Assembly (NCBI RefSeq): GCF_027595985.1
Contig: NC_073303.1
Span: 25,184,681 to 25,248,680, forward strand
Direction: 5' to 3'
Length of the DNA: 64,000 nucleotides
DNA from: Sorex araneus
Lineage: Eukaryota; Chordata; Mammalia; Eulipotyphla; Soricidae
Part shown: one piece after another, positions 49,180 through 60,286 of the stretch
How positions within the stretch are numbered: position 1 is the stretch's first letter
How the letters are laid out: every line of letters starts with the position of its first letter
Position numbers and translations under genes: made by a program
Notes under the pieces: model-generated
Database searches by the model: none
The model's input: the letters and a program-made list of their open reading frames with translations, nothing else
Told to the model about the DNA's origin: nothing

Positions 49180-49400
49180 CCCCAGGAGTGGGAGGGGGAG
49201 AAGGGGGTTGGCCCACACTGGAGATCTCAGGGGCTACTCCCAGTGCTTGGGAGAATGGGGGGAACCAAACCAGGGATGGCGGCATGCAAGACGACCACCT
49301 TCCTGCGTTCTGGGTGGTATCGCCATAGACTGGAGCCATAGCACTGCGGGTAGGGCATTTGCCTTGCACCACCTCCACCCTGTACTATCTCTTCAGTCCC
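49180..49400 (-). mobile_element. Old SINE interrupted by a SINE head
   Basis: A diverged minus-strand SINE appears split by a plus-strand family A head only (49329-49372, TGGAGCCATAGCACTGCGGG ... TTGCCTTGCAC) before it resumes to CTATCTCTTCAGTCCC. Confidence 0.4.
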
Positions 49401-49550
49401 ATGCCATTTCTTTAATGAATGACTGAACCCAGTTCCTCACCGATATAATGAGGTTATTAATTCCACCTTCACAGAGAATAAGGATTGGATGATAATGATT
49501 TGAGTGAAAAGACTGTATAAACTGAAACATCCCATTTAAAAAGTCAGGGT

Positions 49551-49790
49551 TGGGGGCTGGAGCAACAGCACAGCGGGTAGGGCATTTGCCTTGCCTTGTT
49601 CGATTCCTCCATCCCTCCCGGAGAGCCCGGCAAGGTACCAAGAGTATCCCGCCCGCATGGCAGAGCCTGGCAAGCTACCCGTGGCATATTGGATATGCCA
49701 AAAACAGTAACAAGTCTCACACTGGAGACGTTACTGGTGTCCGCTCAAGCAAATTGATGAACAACGGGACGACAGTGCTACAGTGCTACA
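49551..49790 (+). mobile_element. Family B SINE
   Basis: Sense copy: GGGGGCTGGAGCAACAGCAC head, body, and 3' end ACAGTGCTACAGTGCTACAG with no poly(A). Confidence 0.93.
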
Positions 49791-50431
49791 GACTTGCACT
49801 ATGTTTTTATATGTAATCTCATTCCATGAAGTATTTAGGAAACCACATTTTATTTCTTAGTAAAATATGCCACTGGCTCTGAGTCTTGATATGTGTGGTA
49901 TACTGATGATATGTATAAACTGCACAGCACCAAGCCTGAGACACTATAAGCAAACAAATATATTATTCGCAATAGATTATAAACTCTGAGGTAGTATGTT
50001 GCTGTTTCATTCGGGCCTCTTTACCTCAAGAAGTCTAAACCATTACCTGTTCCACAGCAATGCTGCTATGGACTAAGTATCATTCTCACCTCTCACATTT
50101 TGTTACAATACTACCAGTGCCCACACCCCTCTTTTCAACTGTAACACCTTTTCAAGTGCAAGGGGCTCTAAGAACCATACCCCAGAGGAGAGGCATTGAA
50201 GTTCCTGTTTACATTTCCTTAAACTTACCACAAAGAATCCCCCCCCTCAGGTCCCAAAACCACAAAATCAAGACGCCCTGCAACAATGTATTCTTGAACA
50301 ATTTTGCTTATTTCCCTTCACATACAATGCACAAAGTTCCTGAAAACGGAAACTTAGTGTAGTTCCCTTTAACCCTCTGAAAGGCATATTTGTAAAACCT
50401 TAAAAGTTCTCAAATTTTGAGCCAAATACTT

Positions 50432-50566
50432 AGATTTTTTGTACCACACCCAGCAATGGGGGGGGGGGAGGCGGGGGTCCATTCCCTGCAGAGTTGGGGA
50501 ACCATGCAATGTCAGGGTTAGAACTCAGGGCTCCTAGATGCAAAGCATGCACTGCTCCCTAGCCCA
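50432..50566 (-). mobile_element. Old SINE
   Basis: Reverse, ACCACACCCAGCAATGGGGG to TGCTCCCTAGCCC. Confidence 0.55.
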
Positions 50567-50582
50567 AACTCCTTGATTTTTT

Positions 50583-50743
50583 CTTTCTGGGTCATACCCT
50601 GAGATGCACAGGGGTTACTCCTGGCTCATGCACTCAGGAATTATGGCGGTGCCCAGGGGACCATATGCAATGCTGGGAATCGAACCTGGGCCAGCTGAAT
50701 GCAAGGCAAACGCCCTACCCACTGTGCTATCGCTCCCAGCCCC
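50583..50743 (-). mobile_element. Family A SINE
   Basis: Reverse, flanked by CTCCTTGATTTTT on both sides. Confidence 0.92.
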
Positions 50744-51599
50744 TCCTTGATTTTTAATTAACAGAAGCTGCAGTCTGGGTGGGAGTATTTCTTGGGTTTT
50801 TTGCTTTTTGTTTACTATATACTTAGCAGTACTTAATGAAAATGGGCTTATAAAAATTGCTAAAAGCTACACACCGAATTATATGACATTTCAAAACAAA
50901 ATGACTAGCATTTCAGTGATGCTGCATTCCTTGAAACACTTTCAGACAATTTTTTTTTTCAGATCCAGTTCTACAAGTTGTACAAGAAAGTCTGTGTCAT
51001 TACTCTATAGTTACAACTCCTATTTCACCTAGAACAGTACCACAACATGATTGCCTAATACTTCTCAGCAGACTTGAGCCCAAATCCCTACAATTAGTTA
51101 ACTCCACTTGATTGCTATTCCCTAAAATCAAATCTGCTCTCAAAGGATAAAGAGGGTGAAAAAAGTGGGCACTCGAAAGATTCTGTCAGAATCTTCTAAG
51201 ACACTTCAAAACCTTTTTGCGGGGCCTGAAAAGTTAACAGAAAGAACTTCAAACAACTAAGCTGATGGGAGATAATTTGTACAACACTTAGTTTTGGAAA
51301 TTCTCTATCCAAAACTGGCAAAAACTGTTTCCAGTCAACTGTCACATAATTTTGTAATTCTATGTAAGGTCATATAATTTCAGTTCCTCCAACAAAATAA
51401 AGGTCACCACTTTAATTCCCTTTAGCAGAACCACTACTAAAAACCAAACTAAACTCTGGCTCCTTCAAAAGACACAAAAGGAACTTGCCAGACCATTCTC
51501 GCCGTGGAGAAAAGGAAGACGGCTGGAGAGCAAGAAGGGAAAGGAGCCATTTCACTGTATATCCCTTTATGCCTTTTAAAATGTGGGTGCGATTTCTTT

Positions 51600-51742
51600 T
51601 CTTGGTTTTGGGGTCACATCCGGCAATGCTCAGGGGTTACTCCTGGCAGTGCCTTGGGGGACTGACACTGGGGTGTAGGGGATGGAATCCAGGCAGCCTG
51701 CGTGCAAGACAGGACCTGACCACTGTACTGTCCCTGCAGCCC
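51600..51742 (-). mobile_element. Family A-like SINE
   Basis: Reverse, shortened, GGTCACATCCGGCAATGCTC to CTGTCCCTGCAGCCCC. Confidence 0.75.
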
Positions 51743-53089
51743 CACACTACATATTTTTAAAGTTTGTTTATAAAATTGCTTCCAACTGTCAGAGACTGCT
51801 GGCTATTGAGCACAGGGCTAAAGAAATGTGCAGGCCCTTTCAATGGCACTTCATTGTGTGTCTGGATTTCCTGTGCCAGTGCAGAGCTATTGACACCAAC
51901 AGCAGGGGAACCTTGCAGGCAATTCTCTTCAAGTTCACTCAAGGCCCCACAGTTGAGATTTTGTGCATAAATTTCATTCAAGTTTAAACATCATTCGAAA
52001 CAAACACCCCAGACTAGAAAATTTTTTAAAAGACAAATAAGAAAACTAAATATACAGAGAACTCTGTAAATTAGCAAAGCAATAAGCTGTGTAACTGATC
52101 GTAAACTGCCACAAATTCTCTTAAAATGTAAACAACCATACCAGGGGAAAAAAAATAGGAAAAATATGTCAAGATTGGTACCATCAGCAACATAAATCAC
52201 GAGGTTTGAGCTGGAGAATGCAATATGATCTGTGACTGGATACAATTGCACAACCTCAATTACCCTGAAGATTGGACCAAACAGGAAATTCATGATGTGA
52301 CTTTAAGAAACACTGGAATTATATTTCAAGATTAACACATCCAAGACTAGATTTTGTTCCCCCACCACGCTGACCCCTTTCAAATCACCCCGTGCAAACT
52401 AAATGATGCAATTCAGCAATCCGTTTGCATCCATCCATTACATCAATCCCAGACCCCAGTAGCTCTCAAATGATAGCAAATCTAATAGTGTGCGTGCACA
52501 AAACCTGCATTATTTCGGGCTCGCCAGCGATTCGAAAAGACACGCACGGGCTGAGTTACAGCTGAAAACGTGTCGCTTCCTTCCTATAGAGTCCATCCAT
52601 AGCCTTCTCAAAGATGCATGCCTCTCCCTGTAAATGCAGATAAGTTTCCTGCAAAGCCTGTCTCTAAGGGGCTTGAAAAAACAGGCATTCTCACAAGAAT
52701 TACCCCAACTGAAAAATATTTACAATACCTTGTAGAATTGTTAATAATTTTTTTTTTAAATCTTGAGGGCGTGCAGCGGATCTGAATCTCACTTGCTCCC
52801 AAAGAGAAAACTGTTTGGCGAAACAATACTTAAATGAGCAGTGGTATGTGACTAATCTGCGAGGCCGCCAGTTTCTCGAGCTGCAATGTTCTTGCATCCC
52901 CCCCTCCCAACTCCGCGCAAAGGAAATACGCTTTCAACCCAGTCGGAAACGGCACTCCAGCGGGCGCGCTGTTCTTCCAGATAAAGTCGATATTTTAAGC
53001 CTTTTTTTCCTGGGTCGCTGCTAACTCATGGGCAAATTCCAAAAGTTCGCTTCTCAAAAAGGGATTTTGCAAAGAGAGGCTTGCAGAAG

Positions 53090-53116
53090 GCAAGCAAGCA
53101 AGCAAGCAAGCAAAGC
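53090..53116. repeat. (GCAA)n microsatellite at edge of CpG island
   Basis: About six GCAA units in intron 1, some 490 bp from the exon 1 donor. Confidence 0.9.
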
Positions 53117-53602
53117 CGGGACAGAGCGGGCTACGCTCCGTCTTCTCGATCGGGTTTGGCTCCTCGGCAGCTCCTCAGGAGGGTCTGCTCGGGCGGCTTC
53201 CCGCGCCCACAATGGGTGCAATTCCGGGGCCCTAGGGTCCTGCTGCTGCACGCCAGCAGAGCGCTCCCCAGTGAGCGCCCCCCCCCGCCCCACCTCGTGC
53301 CTGGCCCCCGAGCAACCACCCCTCCAGCAGCAGGGAATGCGTGGGGTGCGAGCCAGCACCGAGCTCCAGCACCAACCACCGTCTGCACCAGCGGGTGGCC
53401 TACCTGGGCGTGCAGGGGGAGCGGTGCAAGAGGAGGGGGGAGAAGGATGCAAGAGAGGGGTCGAGGGAGGGTGGGGGGTTGCAATGCCAGCCCCTAGGAA
53501 AATTCCTGCCGCTGGGTGCATCGCTGAGCTGTGGGGGCAGGCCCGGCTCTCGGGCACGAGGGGCCGCCCGGACCCCCGCTGCGCCGGGCTTGGTGACACT
53601 CA

Positions 53603-53896
<294 letters not shown>

Positions 53897-54120
53897 TCAG
53901 CTGCAGCCCCTGGACGCGCCGCGGAGAGTCGGGGCGAGCCCCGCAAAGGGCGGGCGCACGCTCGGGAGCCTCGGGCTGCGCCGGCCGCGCTCCTCCTGCA
54001 CCCGCTGCCTGCCCGGGCCGACGCGGGGCTGCGCCGTAGTTCTGCGGCTCCAGCTGCAGCGCCCACAGGCTTCCAGTGGTCGCGGTACCAGCGCCAGCGA
54101 ACAGGAGCCTCCCGCCGTGC

Positions 54121-54130
54121 TCTCGCGAGA
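54121..54130. promoter_or_regulatory. TCTCGCGAGA palindrome (proximal copy)
   Basis: Perfect 10-bp TCTCGCGAGA palindrome, 402 bp upstream of the MAPK14 start codon. This motif is known from TATA-less and bidirectional CpG-island promoters in vertebrates. Confidence 0.8.
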
Positions 54131-54165
54131 ACAGCCGCCGGGACTCTCCGCGAGTCGAGATTTTA

Positions 54166-54175
54166 CCCAATATGG
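54166..54175 (-). promoter_or_regulatory. CArG-like / CCAAT sequence
   Basis: The minus strand reads CCATATTGGG, one base off a CArG box, and the plus strand of the same bases contains CCAAT. It lies between the two TCTCGCGAGA motifs. Assignment to serum response factor or NF-Y is inference only. Confidence 0.3.
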
Positions 54176-54229
54176 AACCTGGCCGCGGGAGGGGGGGCTG
54201 TGAGGGGGAAGAGCTCGGGAGGAGCAAGA

Positions 54230-54239
54230 TCTCGCGAGA
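54230..54239. promoter_or_regulatory. TCTCGCGAGA palindrome (distal copy)
   Basis: Second perfect copy of the same palindrome, 109 bp further upstream. Two exact copies this close are unlikely by chance, even in GC-rich DNA. Confidence 0.8.
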
Positions 54240-55039
54240 AGAGAACGACAGCTGGAGCCCGGAGCCTGAAGCTCCCAGGGACAGTATTTTTTTTTTTAAG
54301 GGCGCGAAGGCAGCTGGGGCACGAGAGCCGAGTCGTGCAACACATGCCGCGTGCGCCTCGCAGTGGCCGACGGGAGGAGTAGCTGGCTCGGTCGCAGAAA
54401 GCGACAATGACAAATAGGCTGTCCGGGCAAAGAGCCAAAGGGTATTTGGACTGAGGGTAGTCAGCTGCAACTGAACACCTGCTCCGAGGAACCCCACCCC
54501 ACCCCCGTTTCCAAGAAATGTTTGCAAAAAAACAGGGAAAAGGAGAGATTCCGGTAAGAAAGCTGTTGGGCTTCCATTTGTTTAGGAATATATGGCTTAC
54601 TTACTTTGAAATTCTCTCCAAATTCGTCTCATGAGCAAATAAATACCCGCTCAGCAATAAGGCTGAGGTTCCCCATCCAAACTCTCCACGGGGTTCTTAA
54701 GTGCAGAATAATTGCACTGGGAGTGGGATCTAATTGGATAAGTCTGTGATGGGCACCAAGAATGTGCTTAGACAAGTTCCAGTGTATGCCGTTTGAGCAA
54801 AAGAGAATTCCTGACAATACTTCCATCTATTAAAGCCATGTTAGAACTGAAAATAATGTGAATAGGCAAGATATTATAACACCAGGCCTATCCGTACTAT
54901 TATCAACCTATTCTTAGGATAAAACTTATTACAATAAGCACAAAGTTGACCCCAATTTTATTCTCATCCCTGATTATTTTCTTTGGTGTTAATCATCCCT
55001 TAAAGTGTTCAGACTTAGCTTGTTTTTAGCCAGCATCTT

Positions 55040-55105
55040 GCAGTACAGTGCCTAGGACATAAAAGGCACCCTATAAAATTTTGTTTAAAATGCTATGAAT
55101 AGTCT
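55040..55105 (+). repeat. MIR/L2-like 3' fragment
   Basis: ACAGTGCCTAGGACATAAAA then GGCACCCTATAAAATTTTGT resembles the shared MIR/L2 3' end (a word like CAGTGCCTGGCACATAG followed by an AATAAAT-type sequence). Confidence 0.5.
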
Positions 55106-55651
55106 TGGGCACATAAGTGTAATGTCTATGCAGTAACTTGGTGCAATGAAACCATAAATGTTAGCTATTGTTACCATGTTACCTAAACCAGTTTTTAAAA
55201 ACTTTAAGATTCTAAGCTTTTACCTCAGTTTTGGAGGATTCTGCAGGATACTCGGTTTTCCTCGAAAGTGGGGAGTGGGGGGAGTCAAAGTAAAGGTTCT
55301 GAGTGATTTGTGCAAAGTTGTTTTGTTTTATTTTGTTCAGTGTAGTCTAGCCTGGTTCTCTGGCCCAGGAGGACATGCTGCTTGAAGGTGTGCCTCGCAG
55401 ACAATCCAGGGCAGGTTAAGTTAGAGAAGGTGAGAGTGAAGACTGAGGAAATGAGGGTAGAAGTAGAGGATCAGGGGGCTGAGCATATGAGAACAAGGGG
55501 AGAAACTTGGAAGAATCCTAGTTTGGCCTACAAAGTGAGATCATGAGATGTGACAAAAAATGTAAAGATGAGCACATCTCCGGTTAGAAGGCTAGCCTAA
55601 TGTCCAGGAGGTACTTCAGACAGAAAAGTGATTGAAGAACTGTAAAGGAGG

Positions 55652-55845
55652 GTGTTGGAAAGATAATATGGCCGGTAGGGTGCTTGCCTTGCACTCAGCC
55701 TACCAGGGTTCTATTCCAAGAATCCCATATGGTCCCCCAAGCACTGTCAGGGGTAATTTCTGAGTGCAGCGCCAGGAGTAACCCCTGAACACCTCCTGGA
55801 GTGCCAGCCCTTCCCCTACCCCCACCCCCCCACCCCCAAAACACT
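55652..55845 (+). mobile_element. Family A-like SINE
   Basis: Body near consensus (CCCATATGGTCCCCCAAGC). The tail is replaced by a C-rich stretch. Confidence 0.85.
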
Positions 55846-55854
55846 AAAAGGTAA

Positions 55855-55990
55855 TCATTCGCCCAATCAGTAACAAATTTACTGACTTCATGCTTTAATC
55901 ATTCAGAAACAAATTTACTGAGTTCATACTGTATCTACCATATTGCTTAAGCAGTGAGGATACCAGCAATCAATGCAAAACACTTAAAAT
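55855..55990 (-). repeat. MIR/L2-like 3' fragment, partly duplicated
   Basis: AACAAATTTACTGAGTTCAT resembles the reverse complement of the MIR/L2 end. A related word, AACAAATTTACTGACTTCAT, occurs 44 bp earlier. Confidence 0.5.
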
Positions 55991-56012
55991 CTTTTTAAAA
56001 ACATCCTTGCCT

Positions 56013-56190
56013 TGGGGCTGGAGTGATAGCACAAGGGGTAGGGCATTTTGCCTTGCACGTGGCCAACCCGGGTTCTATTCCCAGCATCCTATATGATCCC
56101 CCAGCACCGCCAGCAGTAATTCCTGAGTGCATGAGCCAGAAGTAACCCCTGTGCAACGTGGGTTGTGACCCAAAAGAAAAAAAAAATCCT
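56013..56190 (+). mobile_element. Family A SINE
   Basis: GGGGCTGGAGTGATAGCAC to poly(A). It carries the GAGTGCATGAGCCAG variant also seen at 1-116 and 43256. Confidence 0.93.
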
Positions 56191-56214
56191 TATCTTTATG
56201 GGGACGAGGCAGTT

Positions 56215-56280
56215 CACAAGACCATCCCTGGGTGTGACCCAACAAAGCAATAAATAAATAAATAAATAAATAAATAACAC
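56215..56280 (+). mobile_element. SINE tail fragment with (AAAT)n
   Basis: CTGGGTGTGACCCAACAAAGC followed by seven AAAT units. Only the 3' end of a family A element remains. Confidence 0.6.
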
Positions 56281-56459
56281 GTAAATGGAATATCGGGTAC
56301 AAATATAGTCGTGCGCAAGAGATACTTGCGCCTGGAGGACGACTCAGACCGAGAAGCAGAGAAAGAGGCTCTAGGGAAGCCTCGGGTCTCCTCGTGCATA
56401 GTCTGTCCTCACAGAACATAATTCTGGAAACTTCAGTGACGCGAGGGGGAGACTGCACG

Positions 56460-56537
56460 CAGCGAGGTACTCGGTGCGAGGCCACCCAAAAGGCCCCGCA
56501 TCAAGAGCCGTCGAACCAAGAGGTCCGGATGGCCCAG
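56460..56537 (+). CDS. Candidate first coding exon of the divergent gene (Met-Ala-Gln)
   Basis: ATG GCC CAG at 56529-56537 is followed at once by GTAGGG, a plausible donor. Human SLC26A8 begins Met-Ala-Gln-Leu-Glu, so this could be a tiny initiating coding segment. Against it: the Kozak context is only fair (C at -3, G at +4), three residues carry little information, the real gene may start in a later exon, and no second exon was recognised to the right. The left limit of the exon is a guess. Confidence 0.25.
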
Positions 56538-56772
56538 GTAGGGGTGCAGGGGCCCTAGGATCTAGGAACGGGGACGGGCAGGGTCCTGGGCCCGGGGACG
56601 ACCCCAACCCCCGCTTCCCGTGCTCCCCTTGCTCGTACCCACCCTTGTCCCCCGCCCGCCCGAACGCCCGCGGGTTCGGCCGCAACGGTTCGGGAACCGC
56701 CGGCGTCGGCGCCCGCAGCCGGGCGGCCGGAACCGGAGCCGCGTCCGTGTCCGCGTCCAGCCCGGGAACCAG

Positions 56773-56778
56773 GTGAGC
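56773..56778 (+). other. Strong splice-donor-like site in second CpG island
   Basis: GTGAGC preceded by CCAG. It is the best plus-strand donor in the island and is compatible with a non-coding first exon ending at 56772. This is inference from consensus only. Confidence 0.35.
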
Positions 56779-57418
56779 CCTTGGGGGGATGGGGGGGCTG
56801 CCGTGGAGCCGCGGGGCCTCGGAGGTCGCGCTGCGAGGGCCCGGCCCCGGGAAACTCTTGCAAGGCCCGGGGCGGGGGCTGCCGGGGAACCGGCTGGGCC
56901 GGGCACGTCGCGGGGTTTGTGCAATGAATGACAGCCGCGCCTGGGAGCGGCTCTCTCGCAGCTATTGTCTCCGCTTTGGCCAGGACGAGGGGGCGGCGTG
57001 TGCCCGCCTCCCTTTGCAAGCCCAGTGCAGCACGTCTTGCGGGCCAGAATCTGCAGAGCTGAGCTGCGGTGCCCGCCTCGCCCGCGGAGCTCAGCTGTGG
57101 AGCCCCGGCTCGCTCCGACGCGCCGGTCCCTTCCCGCTTCTCTGCCTTTGTGTCTTCCCACAGAGCTCCCGCCCCCTGGATCTTTGCTCCGCGGTGTCAC
57201 AGCTCCCCCGTCCCGACACCCCGTGAAACCTTCTCCACCGTCTCCACTAGGAGGCTCTCACCGCGCACCCGTGGCCTGGGCTGGAGCTCTGTCCTGGGGT
57301 TTCAGGGTGAGGGGTGGAAGGATGCTCATCATCCTCTCAGTAACGGATTCACTGGGTTCCTTCCATATCTAACTCGTTGTTTTAGGCCCTGAGGATGCCC
57401 AGTAATCCACGAAAGAGA

Positions 57419-57655
57419 CTTGGAGCGATAGCACAGCGGGTAGGACATTTGCCTTGCACAGGGCCGACCCAGGTTCGATTCCTCCGCACCTCTCCGAGAG
57501 CCCGGGAAGCTACCGAGGGTATCCCGGTGGCTCGGGAGAGCCTGGCAAGCTACCCGTGGCGTATTCGATATGCCAAAAACAGTAACAACAAGTCTCACAA
57601 TTACTGGTGCCCGCTCGAGCAAATCGATGAACAACCCGAAGACAGTTCTACAGTG
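57419..57655 (+). mobile_element. Family B SINE near second CpG island
   Basis: Sense copy, CTTGGAGCGATAGCACAGCG to ACAGTTCTACAGTGTCAGTG. Confidence 0.92.
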
Positions 57656-58159
57656 TCAGTGCCTTATGGGGCGAGGTAATTTACACAAAGGAACTTGTCA
57701 ATTGATTGTCAGGTTTTGAATGTAAACTGAATATAGTCTGAATGAGCAAGAAAAACCTGAAGCAACGTTTCTCTTTGCTTGTGCCTTTTCTATTTTCCAA
57801 CTCCATTGCCCATAAATAGGATAAACACTATTTTCTATCTCCATCACAATAAACATGATATGTAATAGTCTTGGGCAAGGGCATATTCTTCTGATGAAAT
57901 TATAAATGTTTATTCTGAAGCTTGGCAAGAACAGATGAAAGGAGAGAACACAGGGGACCTGCACCAGATATTGGGGCAACAAGAGGAAGGTTTGGCATTT
58001 CACAAGGATCAATACTCAGAAAAGCAGGGTGCTTTTCGGCCGCTTGTTCTTGATTTTGAATATGATATTTTTATACATTGTACCAATGGATATCTGGAGA
58101 GCTAGGAGTAGTCTCCCAAACACAGAAGCTAGGCAACACTTCTTACCTTTTTTCTCTTT

Positions 58160-58262
58160 TTATTTTTCCTTGGGTCACATCCCAGTCTTTGGGGAGGGAT
58201 TCTCTTCCCAGCAATTTCAGGGGACCAGGTGGTACAGGGAGTCTAACCAGGCCTCCCACCTG
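58160..58262 (-). mobile_element. Very diverged SINE
   Basis: TTGGGTCACATCCCAGTCTT ... CAGGGGACCAGG. Confidence 0.35.
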
Positions 58263-58639
58263 AAAAGTTTTCTTTGTGTGTTCTGATTTAGCAGCATAGT
58301 CTGAATCTCAGTGGGCCTCCTACTTCATTGTTCATCTATTGAGACACCTGGGGGCTATTTAAAAAGAAATTCGGGACCCCCTCTAAGGGTTGTTAATCAG
58401 GTCCCTTCCTAGATGGAGTTTAAGAGTGTGCAATGCTAGCAAAATCCACACGATACTGTCACTAAGTGTGGAGGGACCACGTGTGGGCTACAGAGAATAA
58501 ATGAACTATTGGAAGTGAATCCAGACGCCCCCAAATGAAGTCCTATTTATAGAACTGGAAGAAGAAACCTTAAATAGTTGAGACCATGCTTCCCAGGAAG
58601 CCTCTCCCCCTTTTCTTCCTCCCCCTCTTCCTTCTCCTG

Positions 58640-58755
58640 TTTCTGTTTTTGGGCCACATCTGGCAATACTCAGGGACCACAGTTGCGACTGCAGCCACAT
58701 GGTAGGCAAATGGCTTAACCTCTATATAATCACCCCTTCATCCCCCCAGCCCCCC
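58640..58755 (-). mobile_element. Old SINE
   Basis: TTTTGGGCCACATCTGGCAA ... CATGGTAGGCAAATGGC. Confidence 0.5.
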
Positions 58756-58812
58756 GAGAGAATTGGTTTCTAACTAGACATATATATCAAGATTAAGGAT
58801 AGACATATGGGG

Positions 58813-58900
58813 ATGGGTGTTTGAGCATTGTATAACTGAGACTTTAACCTGAACGCTTTGTAACTTTCCACATGGTGAATTAATAAAAGAATTTAAAAAA
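58813..58900 (+). mobile_element. 88-bp severely truncated L1-type 3' end
   Basis: Only ATGGGTGTTTGAGCATTG ... CACATGGTGAATTAATAAA and poly(A), framed by a perfect 18-bp target duplication AAGGATAGACATATGGGG (58795-58812 and 58901-58918). Confidence 0.92.
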
Positions 58901-58914
58901 AAGGATAGACATAT

Positions 58915-59065
58915 GGGGCTGGAGTGATAGCCCAGCAGATATCACTTGTACGCGGCCAACCGGGGTTCAATTCCCAGCATCTCATATGGTCCCTCCGAGC
59001 ACCACCAGGAGTAATTCCTGAGTGTGGAGCCAGGAGTAACCCCTTTGCATCGCCGGCTGAAAAAA
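58915..59065 (+). mobile_element. Family A SINE
   Basis: GGGGCTGGAGTGATAGCCC with a shortened head. It starts inside the target duplication of the retroposon just before it. Confidence 0.9.
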
Positions 59066-59308
59066 GGAGAGATCATAGCATGTTGCTGATCACATTAAGT
59101 GCCCAGATCCCATCATCCACACACCTTCTAGATAAGAGATACTGTCTTGTGTTTATATCTGAGGGGACAGTCACTCTGCCATCAATGCACTTAGGATCCC
59201 CCGTTTCTCTTCTGAAATGCATCTTCTTATTCACCCCAAAGTGCACCTGTCACTTGGCAGCAGAAGTTTATGCTCATTGTTCCTTGTTGTGAAGGGTCCT
59301 GTTAAATA

Positions 59309-59352
59309 CCTGTGCATCGCCGGATGTGACCCAAAAAGCAATAAATAAATAG
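59309..59352 (+). mobile_element. SINE 3' end only (5'-truncated)
   Basis: CCTGTGCATCGCCGGATGTG ... CAATAAATAAATAG: the last 40 bp of a family A element. Confidence 0.7.
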
Positions 59353-59825
59353 AGGTTAGAGTTTATTGTACAGATAAAGTCGAGGATTCAGGTCTCTCCA
59401 CAGATGACAGGCCTCTCCTTTACCTGTGAATGGCATCACTGGTCCTGTCCCCAATGCTGTCCTGTCCTATGAATAACTTCACTTCCCTGTCTTGTCCCTT
59501 GCAGTCTACTCACCTCCCGGGAACAATGGCCAGGTCCTGCCCCCACGCCGCTCTCTCTATACACTTTCCTCAGCCTCCGGCCACAGCCACATGCACGTGG
59601 GGGAGAGCCCTGCGCTCTGTACCCACTGCTGGGCCTCCCAACTCTGCCCCAGCAGCTCCTGTAATCCTGTGCCACCTGGGCTCAGTACCTTGTCAGTACC
59701 TGGGCCGGAACCTGAGCTTCCCTTGGGCATCTGAACCCTGCCTGGATTCTGCCTTTCCTGGGCCATGTTTCAGGGGTGCACAGCCCTACCTGAGAGAGGA
59801 CTGAGTCCGGAGAGTGCTCAGGAGA

Positions 59826-59975
59826 GAGAGAGGGGGGAGGGAGGGAGAGAGGGAGGAGAGTGAGGGAGGGAATAAGGGAGGAAGTAGAGTGAGGGAGGGA
59901 AAGAGGGGGGGAATGGGGGAGGGAAGGAGGGAAGGGGGAGTTGGGGAGGGGAAAAAGGGAGGGAGAGAGATGGGG
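59826..59975. repeat. Long purine (GGGA/GAGA) microsatellite
   Basis: About 150 bp almost free of pyrimidines on the plus strand; a family A SINE is inserted at its right end. Confidence 0.9.
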
Positions 59976-59984
59976 CTGAGTACT

Positions 59985-60163
59985 GTCTTTCTTTTTTTTC
60001 TTTTTGGGTCCCACCTGGCGATGCACAGGGGTTACTCCTGGCTCTGCACTCAGGAATTACTCCTGGCGGTGCTCAGGAGACCATATGGGATGCTGAGATT
60101 TGAACCCGGGTCAGCCACGTGCAAGGCAAACGCCCTACCCGCTATGCTATCACTCCAGCCCCT
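59985..60163 (-). mobile_element. Family A SINE, young
   Basis: Reverse copy sharing the GATTTGAACCCGGGTC variant with 30209 and 37806. It is inserted at the end of a purine microsatellite. Confidence 0.96.
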
Positions 60164-60286
60164 GAGGGCTGTCTTTCATCTGCCAAATCACACTCTCTAG
60201 TCATACCATTATCTATTCTGATTGGCTACCTGTTCCATGAGCAGATATTTAAAGTGCTCCACACCTCAGCTCCTGCTGTATTAACA

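Larger units (their letters stand above)
54301..56429. other. Intergenic spacer between the two CpG islands
   Basis: AT-rich spacer. It contains MIR/L2-like fragments near 55040-55105 and 55855-55990 and two family A SINEs (55652-55845, 56013-56190) with a third tail fragment. I see no coding exon. Confidence 0.7.
56430..57300 (+). promoter_or_regulatory. Second CpG island, probable divergent promoter
   Basis: GC- and CpG-dense block about 2.4 kb upstream of the MAPK14 island. In human and other mammals the neighbour upstream of MAPK14 is SLC26A8 (a testis anion transporter), transcribed divergently with its 5' end a few kilobases away, so this island is the expected place for its promoter. 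Direct sequence proof is lacking. A strong donor-like CAG|GTGAGC at 56770-56778 and a weaker CAG|GTAGGG at 56535-56543 could end a plus-strand first exon. Confidence 0.6.

Noticed and set aside
56562..57226. Open frames of 103-212 codons on both strands in the second CpG island
   Set aside because: Same composition artefact; Pro/Arg/Gly-rich with no recognisable domain.
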